Below are positions 7,240-14,406 of a DNA stretch of 29,777 bases, piece by piece. The DNA comes from a virus. Position 1 is the stretch's first letter. Each line of letters begins with the position of its first letter. The notes below the pieces were generated by a model, which ran no database searches, was not told where the DNA came from, and saw only the letters and a program-made list of their open reading frames with translations. The stretch lies in the IMG/VR virus record IMGVR_UViG_3300049027_000002, positions 1 to 29,777 of that record; one strand, written 5' to 3'. A program made the translations under genes and the position numbers.

Positions 7240-7565
7240 TGACTAAGTTTATCAAGACAGATGATTTCTGTGAAATCGCTACAGATAAACTGGAAGGTGA
7301 TGGCATTAAGCGTGGCCAGCGAGTTTATATCGCTGGTCAACGTGCCTTCCCTATCAGTAAGGAAGACCCATATACTCAACGAATTAAATTCTTTGCACAT
7401 GTTGTAACGAATACAGACACAATGGAGCTTGATCCTCGTCTGTTTATTCTTGACCCAAATAGTGTACGATTGGTAGGAAAGAAGGAACTCACTAAGCTTA
7501 AGGCACGATTTAAAGAAGTGATGGATGCTATGGAGCCTTCTGATGAAACGCCAACCATTAATTGA
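7239..7565 (+). CDS. Hypothetical protein, 108 aa
   Basis: Begins at a TAATG overlap with the previous gene and ends 23 bases inside the exonuclease gene. The middle (GQRVYIAGQRAFP... then ELDPRLFILDPNSVRLV) looks like a small beta-rich domain, followed by a helical segment KKELTKLKARFKEVMDAM. No family recognised. Its place within the replication cluster suggests a helper role. Confidence 0.65.
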   Translation: MTKFIKTDDFCEIATDKLEGDGIKRGQRVYIAGQRAFPISKEDPYTQRIKFFAHVVTNTDTMELDPRLFILDPNSVRLVGKKELTKLKARFKEVMDAMEPSDETPTIN

Positions 7566-8433
7566 CGCAGATGTCCTCCGTTATGAAATTGGTCATTGCG
7601 GAGAATACGACGAGGTTGATGAGGCAACTGGTGAAAAGACACATCACGTAAGGGAATTTGAATTTGTTCAACAACTTCTTGACGATCGTATCAAAGGGAT
7701 TTGCGAAGATGTTGAGGCCACAGAGCCTCCCATCCTCTTCCTCACAGGTTCTAACAAGTCAACGGAAATTATCAATCGAACAAACAAGGCTAGTGGAGAG
7801 CCTCTGCTCATTCTTGAGCAACCGTTCCGAGAACGGATTGCTACTGTCAAACCGTATAAGGGAACACGTCATCACGAGAAACCTTTTCATTTTGACAACC
7901 TCACAGCCTATATACTCGGAGCTTACGACTGTCGCGTATCTAATGGGTTCGAAGCTGACGATCTCATCTGTATCGAACAGTGGTCTAGGCGTAACGATAT
8001 GGATACTATCATCTGTACGCGAGACAAGGATTTACGTATGTGCCCCGGCTGGCAGTTCGGTTGGGAGTGCGGACTTCAACCCTCCTTCGGACCAGAACTG
8101 GTGGACGCTAAAGGATGGATAAAGCTTAAGCAGAACAAGAATGGTTCTGAGATTAAGGGAGTGGGGCTTAAGTTTTTCTTCGCTCAGATGCTTGTAGGGG
8201 ACACAGTGGATAATATTCCCGGCTGTCCTAAGATTGGTCCTGTGAAAGCTTTTGAAATCCTAGACGCATGTAATACTAAACGTGAACATGAGCTTGCTAT
8301 CATTGAGGCGTATAAGAAACCCTATCCAGACAACTACAAAGAAATGATTGAAGAGCAATCCAAGTTGTTGTGGATGGTAAGAGAACTCAATGAGGATGGC
8401 TCTCCTAAACATTATGAATGGAAATTTGAATAA
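7543..8433 (+). CDS. 5'-3' exonuclease, T7 gp6/FEN-like
   Basis: A 296-residue PIN/FEN-type nuclease that probably removes RNA primers and degrades host DNA for dNTPs, like T7 gp6. Metal-site acids appear in family order: Asp8/Asp10 (LIDAD), Glu137-Asp139-Asp140 (FEADDL), Asp161/Asp163 (TRDKD), then Asp220/Asp223 with the H3TH segment VGDTVDNIPGCPKIGP. An upstream ATG at 7525 is possible, but ATG 7543 has GGAG at 7532-7535 and starts directly before the conserved first strand, so it is preferred. It complements the polymerase, which lacks this domain. Confidence 0.9.
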   Translation: MKRQPLIDADVLRYEIGHCGEYDEVDEATGEKTHHVREFEFVQQLLDDRIKGICEDVEATEPPILFLTGSNKSTEIINRTNKASGEPLLILEQPFRERIATVKPYKGTRHHEKPFHFDNLTAYILGAYDCRVSNGFEADDLICIEQWSRRNDMDTIICTRDKDLRMCPGWQFGWECGLQPSFGPELVDAKGWIKLKQNKNGSEIKGVGLKFFFAQMLVGDTVDNIPGCPKIGPVKAFEILDACNTKREHELAIIEAYKKPYPDNYKEMIEEQSKLLWMVRELNEDGSPKHYEWKFE

Positions 8434-8864
8434 TGGCAGGACGCATCGGAGGACCACGAACACGTAACTCCGGGAAATGGACAGACGCCCAATTTAAATC
8501 TTTTATTAAAGGAAATTTGAGGCGTATCACGAGTAGGTGGGGGCCAACAGGCGAAACGCTTAAAGAAGCTCGGACCCGTAGGGGGTTCTACCTATGTAAT
8601 GGTTGTAAGGAAGAGGTTCCTGCATCTACTCGTGATGAAAAAGGTAAGCGTGTTAAGAACATACATATCGATCATATCAATCCAATTATTGATCCGGCTG
8701 TAGGTTGGGTCAGTTGGGATGAGACGATTGATAGAATGTTTAGTGAAAAAGATAATTTACAAGCTTTGTGCTACTCCTGTCATAAAATTAAGACAGATGC
8801 TGAGAAAGCCATAGCCAAAGCTCGAAGAGACAAAAACAAGGAACAAGATGAGGAAGACCCCTGA
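8433..8864 (+). CDS. HNH endonuclease with zinc cysteines
   Basis: A 143-residue HNH nuclease. Cys55/Cys58 and Cys113/Cys116 can form the structural zinc knuckle; the active strand is HIDHINP (Asp80, His81), with Asn108 and the final His117 (CYSCH). The body is close to the general HNH restriction/replication type and lacks a visible AP2 or NUMOD module. Position right after the 5' exonuclease suggests a role in DNA processing or host DNA breakdown, perhaps filling the place T7 gives to its gp3 resolvase; a homing role is the alternative. It starts at a TAATG overlap. Confidence 0.87.
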   Translation: MAGRIGGPRTRNSGKWTDAQFKSFIKGNLRRITSRWGPTGETLKEARTRRGFYLCNGCKEEVPASTRDEKGKRVKNIHIDHINPIIDPAVGWVSWDETIDRMFSEKDNLQALCYSCHKIKTDAEKAIAKARRDKNKEQDEEDP

Positions 8865-9249
8865 GTTTCACGGGGATACCCACAGCCCGCTGTATAAGAA
8901 ATGGCGTACCATGAGACTTAGGGTTAATTATCCTAGTGTGAATGGTTATGAAAATTATGGTGGTCGTGGGATTAAAATTTGTGAACGTTGGGATAGCTAT
9001 CTGAATTTTAAAGAAGATATGGGGCCAACATTTGTAGTTGGCCTCACACTTGATAGAATTGATCCCGACGGAGACTATTGCCCTGAGAATTGTAAATGGG
9101 CAACTCGTGACGAACAACAAAGAAGTAAAAGAAAGCATCATCGATTTAATGGTGAGCTTATTTCTGTATACGCCCGAAGAATGGGCCTTAATTATGAAGG
9201 CTGTAGATACCGATTTAAACGGTATGGCTCGCCAGAACCAAGGAATTAA
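8848..9249 (+). CDS. Homing-type DNA-binding protein with LDRID...NCKWAT signature
   Basis: A 133-residue protein of a family common in phages, with an N-terminal WRTMRLRV segment, GGRGIKICERW at about 38-48, then LDRIDPDGDYCPENCKWAT and an arginine-rich stretch. The last third resembles a short HTH of the type that follows homing nucleases (YARRMGLNYEGCRYRFKRYGSPE). Such proteins are often labelled HNH- or endonuclease-like, but no full HNH triad is visible here. It overlaps the previous gene by 17 bases. Probably a small mobile or DNA-targeting gene; catalytic activity is not shown. Confidence 0.6.
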   Translation: MRKTPEFHGDTHSPLYKKWRTMRLRVNYPSVNGYENYGGRGIKICERWDSYLNFKEDMGPTFVVGLTLDRIDPDGDYCPENCKWATRDEQQRSKRKHHRFNGELISVYARRMGLNYEGCRYRFKRYGSPEPRN

Positions 9250-9254
9250 TTTAT

Positions 9255-9503
9255 ATGATTGATAATGAATTTAAAGGCTACTCCCTCTTTACTGAGGTGG
9301 AGAATAAAATGCTTCGTGCATATAACCAGTGGAATGTTATTTCCAATCTGACGCAGAATGGTTTGAAGGAATTGGCTGCTGAGTATATTGATCAGCTCCC
9401 TCAGGCTGATAAGGTGGGGCTGACAATCATTAGCACATACATCAAGATGAAGGGCTTGGAAGAAACCAAGCGTGAAATTTTTTACACAGGGATGGCTGCT
9501 TAA
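9255..9503 (+). CDS. Hypothetical helical protein, 82 aa
   Basis: Soluble, mostly helical by composition (VENKMLRAYNQWNVISNL...). AAGGAA lies about 10 bases before ATG 9255, and the stop forms TAATG with the next gene. No known motif. It is likely a real small gene of the replication block because its codon use and coupling resemble its neighbours. Confidence 0.65.
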   Translation: MIDNEFKGYSLFTEVENKMLRAYNQWNVISNLTQNGLKELAAEYIDQLPQADKVGLTIISTYIKMKGLEETKREIFYTGMAA

Positions 9504-10270
9504 TGGCTCGTATTCTCATACTCGATATTGAGACTGCCCCTAACATCGCTTACGTGTGGCGGTTCTTTAAAGAGAATGTAGGAGCTAAGCAAGTTATTGA
9601 GAACAGCTATATGCTGTCCTTTGCAGCCAAGTGGCTTGGTGAGAAAGAGGTGTTCTATGAAGACCTCTCCAACCAACATGAAGCTGACATGCTTAAAGTT
9701 CTACATCCTCTCCTAGACGAAGCAGATATTGTTGTCGCCCATAATGGTGATGGCTTCGATCTCCCCCATATTCAGGGCCGGTTCCTGATGCACAATCTAA
9801 AGCCCCCTGCTCCATATAAGCAGGTGGATACTGTCAAGGTCGCCCGTAAGGAATTTAACTTCCCTTCCAACTCCCTTGAATACCTCTCTAACGTTCTAGA
9901 CCTTGGTATCAAGAAGGGACAGCATAAGAAGTTTCCGGGATTTGAGCTTTGGCTTGGTGTCCTGCGTAATGATCCCGAAGCTTGGGCTGAGATGAAGGAA
10001 TATAACATTGACGACATTCTTGTCCTCGAACAGCTTTATCTCAAGATGCTTCCATATATGCGCTTCCATCCTAACGTTGGTGTATTCGACGATAATGGTG
10101 ATGAGCATGTATGTCCTAAGTGTGGGAGTGAGCATGTACAGAAGCGTGGCTTCGCTTATACTAACGTAGGTAAGTATCAACGCTTCCAGTGTAATGGTTG
10201 TGGTGGATGGAGCCGATCTCGTATTCGTGAGAAGGATCATAATGTCAACGGAATTAATGTGGTGAATTGA
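9503..10270 (+). CDS. DEDD-family 3'-5' exonuclease with C-terminal zinc ribbon
   Basis: A 255-residue RNase H-fold exonuclease. The DEDD acids are visible: Asp8/Glu10 in LDIETAP, Asp86 in HNGDGFD and Asp171 in YNIDD (Tyr167 gives the DEDDy form). After about residue 190 a separate zinc ribbon follows, with Cys204/Cys207 (CPKCG) and Cys230/Cys233 (CNGCG) and aromatic or basic residues between, suited to nucleic-acid binding. This is distinct from the polymerase's own proofreading domain. Probable role: trimming of DNA or RNA ends during recombination or host DNA turnover. The combination of DEDD core plus ribbon is clear; the substrate is not. Confidence 0.85.
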   Translation: MARILILDIETAPNIAYVWRFFKENVGAKQVIENSYMLSFAAKWLGEKEVFYEDLSNQHEADMLKVLHPLLDEADIVVAHNGDGFDLPHIQGRFLMHNLKPPAPYKQVDTVKVARKEFNFPSNSLEYLSNVLDLGIKKGQHKKFPGFELWLGVLRNDPEAWAEMKEYNIDDILVLEQLYLKMLPYMRFHPNVGVFDDNGDEHVCPKCGSEHVQKRGFAYTNVGKYQRFQCNGCGGWSRSRIREKDHNVNGINVVN

Positions 10271-10602
10271 TGTATACAGTAGATTTTGGATTTAATGAAT
10301 ATCAGGAGCGAGCTTGGGAATTCCGAGCTTGGCCTGACACAGAGACAGGTAATCTCTATCCCGTTCTTGGTCTTGCAGAAGAGGCTGGTGAGGTTGTAGG
10401 GAAGGTGGCTAAGGCTATCCGCAAGGGTGTTCCTGTAGATCGTGAAGCCCTTAAGAAGGAGCTTGGTGATGTTCTTTGGCAGCTTGCTGCTGTAGCTACG
10501 ACATATGATTTCGATCTTGAGGAAATTGCTCTGGCTAATATTGAGAAGCTGGATGATCGTCAGGCTCGTAGTGTCCTTGTAGGTGAAGGGGATAATCGAT
10601 GA
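10270..10602 (+). CDS. MazG-like nucleotide pyrophosphohydrolase
   Basis: A 110-residue all-alpha NTP pyrophosphatase of the MazG type. The magnesium-binding acids are seen in GLAEEAGEVVGKVAKAIR (Glu37, Glu38, Glu41) and KKELGDVLWQLA (Glu64, Asp67). An upstream TTG is possible, but ATG 10270, overlapping the previous stop as TGATG, is preferred. It opens the nucleotide-metabolism run. In phages such enzymes may clean the dNTP pool or lower (p)ppGpp; which applies cannot be told here. Confidence 0.87.
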   Translation: MYTVDFGFNEYQERAWEFRAWPDTETGNLYPVLGLAEEAGEVVGKVAKAIRKGVPVDREALKKELGDVLWQLAAVATTYDFDLEEIALANIEKLDDRQARSVLVGEGDNR

Positions 10603-10820
10603 GTGAACACCCACTAGATCGTCAGGTTGGTGGGGACCACTACAAGAGGTTCACTATTCAACCAGTTGAATATATCCGTAAAAACAATCTGGGTTGGTTT
10701 GAGGGGAACGTAGTAAAATATGTTACCCGCCATCCATTCAAGAATGGACGTCAGGATATTGAAAAAGCAATTCATATGCTTGAATGTATCTTAAAGGAAT
10801 ATGATGAAAATAATGATTGA
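10599..10820 (+). CDS. DUF3310 protein, T7 gp1.7-like
   Basis: A 73-residue protein with the DUF3310 pattern: GGDHYKRFTIQPVEYIRKNN near the front, then VVKYVTRH, KNGRQDIEKAIHML at the end. T7 gp1.7, reported as a nucleotide kinase, is a relative of this group as I recall it. An ATGA overlap links it to MazG. The likely role is nucleotide metabolism; activity for this short form is inferred. Confidence 0.82.
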   Translation: MSEHPLDRQVGGDHYKRFTIQPVEYIRKNNLGWFEGNVVKYVTRHPFKNGRQDIEKAIHMLECILKEYDENND

Positions 10821-11112
10821 CTATGATGGCACATATACTGCCGACGTTACTATGTGGCGTAGTTTAATTCTAGAAATGATTGACTTCTTTCACGACATCT
10901 ATATTGTAACTTCTCGTGATCCTGCTGACCTTGTAGAAGATCATATTTGGTTTGAAGAACAAGGTATTGAAGTAATTTATTGTAACTACCATGCTAAACG
11001 CCAAGTATGTGAAAAGCAGGGTATTGTAATTGACATCTGGATTGATAATCAGCCTTATTTCATAGATCACGGCTACCCAGAGGAAGAAGCTAATAAGTGG
11101 AGGCTTGTATGA
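10801..11112 (+). CDS. HAD-like phosphatase, small
   Basis: A 103-residue minimal haloacid-dehalogenase-fold protein. Motif I is IDYDGTYT (Asp7 nucleophile, Asp9), a second-strand IVTSRD supplies motif II, and DIWIDNQP near residue 79-86 gives the final acid. It has almost no cap domain. Starts at ATG 10801 or 10804, after AAAGGA, overlapping the DUF3310 gene by 20 bases. Probably a nucleotidase or phosphatase serving dNTP salvage; substrate unknown. Confidence 0.78.
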   Translation: MMKIMIDYDGTYTADVTMWRSLILEMIDFFHDIYIVTSRDPADLVEDHIWFEEQGIEVIYCNYHAKRQVCEKQGIVIDIWIDNQPYFIDHGYPEEEANKWRLV

Positions 11113-11792
11113 AAGCCGAACTCATAGATATGATGGGCACTGACCTTAGCGTGGTAAACGCAGCTAGGGTGAGCTTTGATAAGGAGAGTAAATGGGAGGT
11201 TAGGGAATATACTTGTGGCGATAGATGTTGCTATGAGTACGAAGAATATCTCTCAGAAGCTGACCAAAAGCTAATCAAATATCTGGCTAAACATAATCAC
11301 TGGACTCCATTCGCACATACAGCCATTCAGCTTCGTATGTCTGCACCTGTCCCTATTCGCACACAGTGCTTCAAGCATAAGCAGGGATTGGTAGAAAATG
11401 AAGAGAGCAGACGATACATTAGCTCTCGTCCTGAGCTTTATGTGCCTGAGTATTTCCGTTCTAAGCCAGAGGGTAGTATTAAGCAGGGTAGTGGTGATAA
11501 ACACCCACAGTCAGGCGAATGGAAGGAGATGTATATCAACAACTGTTACGATCAAATTGATCTGTATGAAGCTATGATACGTAATGACATATGCCCTGAA
11601 CAAGCTCGCTTAGTTCTCCCACAAGGCTGCATTGTAAACTGGATTTGGACTGGTAATCTCTATTCGTTTGCTAACTTCTATAACAAGCGTACTGACCCTC
11701 ATGCTCAAGCTGAAATTCAGGAATTGGCTAAGTTGGTTGGTGAACAGATTGAGCCGTTGTTTCCTCACAGTTGGAAAGCTTTGACTACATGA
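11109..11792 (+). CDS. thyX: Flavin-dependent thymidylate synthase ThyX
   Basis: Makes dTMP from dUMP using FAD and methylene-tetrahydrofolate. 227 residues from ATG 11109 (GGAGG lies five bases upstream; the GTG at 11097 is not needed). The HWTPFAH segment at 64-70 and the signature area at 88-103 (FKHKQGLVENEESRRY) are diagnostic. The signature differs from the textbook RHRxxSxNExS: KHK replaces RHR and there is one extra residue, a variant I associate with phage ThyX proteins. It lies in the run MazG, DUF3310, HAD, ThyX, glutaredoxin, RNR, so the phage supplies its own thymidylate. Confidence 0.93.
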   Translation: MKAELIDMMGTDLSVVNAARVSFDKESKWEVREYTCGDRCCYEYEEYLSEADQKLIKYLAKHNHWTPFAHTAIQLRMSAPVPIRTQCFKHKQGLVENEESRRYISSRPELYVPEYFRSKPEGSIKQGSGDKHPQSGEWKEMYINNCYDQIDLYEAMIRNDICPEQARLVLPQGCIVNWIWTGNLYSFANFYNKRTDPHAQAEIQELAKLVGEQIEPLFPHSWKALTT

Positions 11793-11938
11793 CTGAATAT
11801 CTTATTGATGAATTTGACCGTGACTATCGAGTAGTTACTCGTTCGTTTTATATGAGTTTTAGTTCTGAGGATGAGGCTAATAAATGGTGCCTTAACAATT
11901 CTTGGACGGGTTGCTATTATTTTATTAGGAAGATATGA
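11789..11938 (+). CDS. Small hypothetical protein, 49 aa
   Basis: ATG 11789 overlaps the thyX stop (ATGA), and its own stop overlaps the glutaredoxin start (ATGA). The product (MTEYLIDEFDRDYRVVTRSF...) is soluble, rich in aromatic residues, with two cysteines and a closing YYFIRKI. No motif known. Exact overlaps on both sides argue that it is a true gene despite the size. Confidence 0.65.
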   Translation: MTEYLIDEFDRDYRVVTRSFYMSFSSEDEANKWCLNNSWTGCYYFIRKI

Positions 11939-12159
11939 TGAACTACATTTACACACGATCTAATCCTCCCTGCCCTTGGTGCCTTCGAGTGAAGGCTTTG
12001 CTTGAGGGCTATGGCATTCCATACGAAGAATATGACATTGGTGAAGATGATTTCTATCTCGACTTCACTTATCAGGGATTTAAATCTATCCCACAAGTAT
12101 TTTTGAATAATGAATTGATTGGTGGCTTTGAGGCCACAGCTAAATACCTACGAGGTTAA
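11935..12159 (+). CDS. Glutaredoxin-like thiol oxidoreductase
   Basis: A 74-residue glutaredoxin with the active-site CPWC at residues 13-16 after a short first strand (NYIYTRSNPPCPWC), the cis-proline segment SIPQVF and the GG glutathione loop ELIGGFE. Such proteins return electrons to ribonucleotide reductase, which is encoded two genes downstream; that pairing is the likely job. ATGA overlap and AGGA at the start support expression. Confidence 0.92.
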   Translation: MMNYIYTRSNPPCPWCLRVKALLEGYGIPYEEYDIGEDDFYLDFTYQGFKSIPQVFLNNELIGGFEATAKYLRG

Positions 12160-12162
12160 ACT

Positions 12163-12192
12163 TTGACAAGCAAAGTTAAAGAAGAATATACC
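12163..12192 (+). promoter_or_regulatory. Possible sigma70-type promoter before RNR
   Basis: TTGACA at 12163-12168 is a perfect -35 match; ATATAC or TATACC follows after 17 or 18 bases, a fair -10. It would give extra expression of the reductase gene. It overlaps a credible small gene, so it may be chance. Confidence 0.3.
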
Positions 12193-12312
12193 CCTTGCGG
12201 GGGTTGCGGAGCAACTAAGCCATCTGAAAGGTGCCTTGGTTGCTTTCACTATTTCGGCGGTTCGTCTTGGAACCCAAATGATATCTATAAGAAGAAAGAA
12301 AAGAATTCATGA
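12163..12312 (+). CDS. Mini zinc-ribbon protein, 49 aa, TTG start
   Basis: An ORF from TTG 12163 to TGA 12310, overlapping the RNR start as ATGA. GAGG at 12152-12155 lies seven bases before the TTG, a good ribosome site. The peptide has four cysteines in a CxxC...CxxC ribbon (Cys12, Cys15, Cys24, Cys27: CGGCGATKPSERCLGC) and a basic tail. It sits between glutaredoxin and RNR, so an RNR accessory or regulatory role is possible but not shown. The same TTGACA bases could also be a promoter -35 element. Confidence 0.6.
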   Translation: MTSKVKEEYTPCGGCGATKPSERCLGCFHYFGGSSWNPNDIYKKKEKNS

Positions 12313-14162
12313 ATTTGGAAAATAAAGTGTTGAGTGATGTCGTGGTATTTTCTAAATATGCCCGACATGATAAGGCACTAGGTCGCCGAGAGACTTGGGA
12401 AGAAATCTGTTGGCGTAATGCCGAGATGCATATCAAAAAGTATCCTCAGCTTGCTGCTGAGATTACCCGTGTATATAACGACTACGTAATCCCGAAGAAA
12501 ATCCTTCCGTCTATGCGTAGCCTACAATTTGGAGGGAAAGCTATTGAGCGTAATCCTGCTCGTATTTATAATTGTGCATATCTCCCTGTTGAGCATCCAG
12601 ATGCTTTTTCAGAAACTATGTTCCTCCTTCTTGGGGGCACTGGCGTGGGCTATAGCGTTCAACATCGTCATGTTACTAAACTGCCTGTTGTTCTTGGACC
12701 TAAGCGCAAAACTCGACGCTATGTAATTGGTGACAGTATCGAAGGATGGGCTGATGCTGTAAAGGTTCTAGTTGAAGCCTACTTCTATAACAAGCTACAG
12801 CCTATCTTTGACTATGGAGATATTCGTGATAAGGGTACAGAACTGGTTACGTCAGGTGGCAAGGCTCCCGGTCCTGATCCCCTTCGTGTCTGCTTGGCGC
12901 AGGTGGAAGCAATTCTACATGGGGCTAGAGGAAGAAACCTATCCCCTCTTGAATGCCACGATATTCAGTGTTTTCTCGCTGATGCTGTTCTTGCTGGTGG
13001 CATTCGTCGTGCAGCTATGATTGCACTATTCAGCCCTGATGATAATGAAATGATGGAGTGTAAGAGTGGAAACTGGTGGGAACTTAATCCACAGCGCTCT
13101 AGGGCAAATAACTCAGTTGTCCTCCTGCGAGGAGGAACAACTTATGAAGAGTTTATTGGTGTATGGGAGCGCGTACGTGCTAGTGGAGCAGGTGAACCCG
13201 GAATCTATTGGACGAACAATCTTGACTGGGGAACAAACCCTTGCTGTGAAATCGCCCTCCGACCCTATCAGTTTTGTAATCTTTGCGATGTGAATGGGTC
13301 AGATATTCGAGACGAATATGACTTCTACAATCGTGCAGAGGCTGCTGCATTCATCGGAACCCTCCAAGCTGGCTACACAGACTTCCATTATCTCCGTCCC
13401 ATCTGGCAACAGACGACAGAAGAAGATGCACTGATTGGTGTGGGCATTACAGGTATTGGTGCTGATAAGATTAACACTAAGTGGCTCAAAGAAGCTGCCG
13501 CGCTTGTCAAAGTAGAAAATGAGGGATGGTCCCGTAGGATTGGAATTAACTATGCAGCTCGAACTACTACAGTTAAGCCTTCTGGTACATCTTCTCTAGT
13601 CCTTGGCTCTTCTTCTGGCGTTCATGCCTATCATAATGATTATTATATTCGTCGTATGAGGTTTGGTAAGGATGAAGCCATCTACCAATATCTTCTCAAA
13701 ACTATTCCAGAACTGTGTGAAGATGAGAAATTCCGTCCACAAACACAGGGAGTGCTCTCAATCCCACAGAGAAGCCCACAGGGAGCGATTGTACGAACTG
13801 AGCCTCCACTACAGCTTCTTGAACGAGTGCGAGCCTACAACGAACTATGGGTGAAAGAGGGCCATGTCTACGGAGATAACAACAATAACGTCTCATGCAC
13901 TATCAGTCTTAAAGAAGATGAATGGGCAGACGTTGGAGAATGGATGTGGGCTAATCGTTCCAGTTATAATGGAATCAGCGTTCTCCCATATGACGGTGGA
14001 ACGTATATCCAAGCACCATTCGAGGATTGTTCCAAAGAAGAATACGAACGCCTAGTTAAATATGTCAATGACATTGACTTGACCCAAGTAGTCGAGCAAT
14101 ACGATAACACCAACTTGGCTGGAGAGGCGGCTTGCGCCGGAGACGGCTGCATTGTTGTTTGA
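12309..14162 (+). CDS. nrdJ: Adenosylcobalamin-dependent (class II) ribonucleotide reductase
   Basis: Converts ribonucleotides to deoxyribonucleotides using B12 chemistry. 617 residues, shorter than the 739 of Lactobacillus leichmannii RTPR. The active-site set is visible: redox cysteines Cys89 (IYNCAYLP) and Cys323 (FCNLC), and the radical NPCCE with Asn310, Cys312 and Glu314; the Cys312-Cys323 spacing equals that of the model enzyme's Cys408-Cys419. The end carries a shuttle pair Cys609/Cys614 (ACAGDGC), five residues apart as in RTPR. No separate small subunit or activase is found, as expected for class II. It closes the nucleotide run and implies a host that makes or imports cobalamin. 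Confidence 0.92.
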   Translation: MNLENKVLSDVVVFSKYARHDKALGRRETWEEICWRNAEMHIKKYPQLAAEITRVYNDYVIPKKILPSMRSLQFGGKAIERNPARIYNCAYLPVEHPDAFSETMFLLLGGTGVGYSVQHRHVTKLPVVLGPKRKTRRYVIGDSIEGWADAVKVLVEAYFYNKLQPIFDYGDIRDKGTELVTSGGKAPGPDPLRVCLAQVEAILHGARGRNLSPLECHDIQCFLADAVLAGGIRRAAMIALFSPDDNEMMECKSGNWWELNPQRSRANNSVVLLRGGTTYEEFIGVWERVRASGAGEPGIYWTNNLDWGTNPCCEIALRPYQFCNLCDVNGSDIRDEYDFYNRAEAAAFIGTLQAGYTDFHYLRPIWQQTTEEDALIGVGITGIGADKINTKWLKEAAALVKVENEGWSRRIGINYAARTTTVKPSGTSSLVLGSSSGVHAYHNDYYIRRMRFGKDEAIYQYLLKTIPELCEDEKFRPQTQGVLSIPQRSPQGAIVRTEPPLQLLERVRAYNELWVKEGHVYGDNNNNVSCTISLKEDEWADVGEWMWANRSSYNGISVLPYDGGTYIQAPFEDCSKEEYERLVKYVNDIDLTQVVEQYDNTNLAGEAACAGDGCIVV

Positions 14163-14215
14163 TTATAAGGTTTGAAATCAAGCAATTTTTCTCAAAAATA
14201 TATTGACCAAACAGA

Positions 14216-14250
14216 AAGGGAGCACCGGCAATCAAGCTGGTAGCTCCCTT
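14216..14250. terminator. Bidirectional hairpin terminator between convergent blocks
   Basis: AAGGGAGC pairs with GCTCCCTT, then ACCGGC with GCTGGT (one bulged A, one G-T pair), closing a six-base loop. The + side is followed by a T-rich run (ATTTATTT...TTCTTCTTTTT); the - side reads into CTTTCTGTTTGG. It lies between the RNR stop and the last late gene, as expected for a shared end. Nothing else was seen in 14163-14256. Confidence 0.75.
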
Positions 14251-14256
14251 ATTTAT

Positions 14257-14394
14257 TTACTTCTTCTTTTTCTTCATTTCTTTGCGGTCCATGGAAGTTT
14301 CCTTTTTAGAGCCTTCCTTCATACCACTCTTCTTGTCGCTCTTCATATCCTTCTTAGTCTTTTCATAAGACTTCATAGACATCTTCTTAGCCAT
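14257..14394 (-). CDS. Lys/Met-rich mini protein, 45 aa
   Basis: Read on the - strand from ATG 14394 to TAA 14257, with AGGAAGAG upstream. The product is mostly Lys, Met, Ser, Glu and Asp (MAKKMSMKSYEKTKKDMKSD..., ending in KKKKK), strongly basic, without hydrophobic segments. It is the last gene before the shared terminator. Unstructured basic proteins may bind DNA, RNA or membranes; no function is assigned. Similar KM-rich small proteins occur in other phages from memory, not verified. Confidence 0.7.
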   Translation of the reverse strand: MAKKMSMKSYEKTKKDMKSDKKSGMKEGSKKETSMDRKEMKKKKK

Positions 14395-14406
14395 TATACT
14401 CTTCCT

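Noticed and set aside
7525-7543. Upstream ATG 7525 for the 5' exonuclease
   Set aside because: The GGAG at 7532-7535 favours ATG 7543, and conserved sequence begins there.
9038-9262. 74-codon frame overlapping 8848-9249 on the same strand
   Set aside because: The other frame carries the family signature; this one is a shadow.
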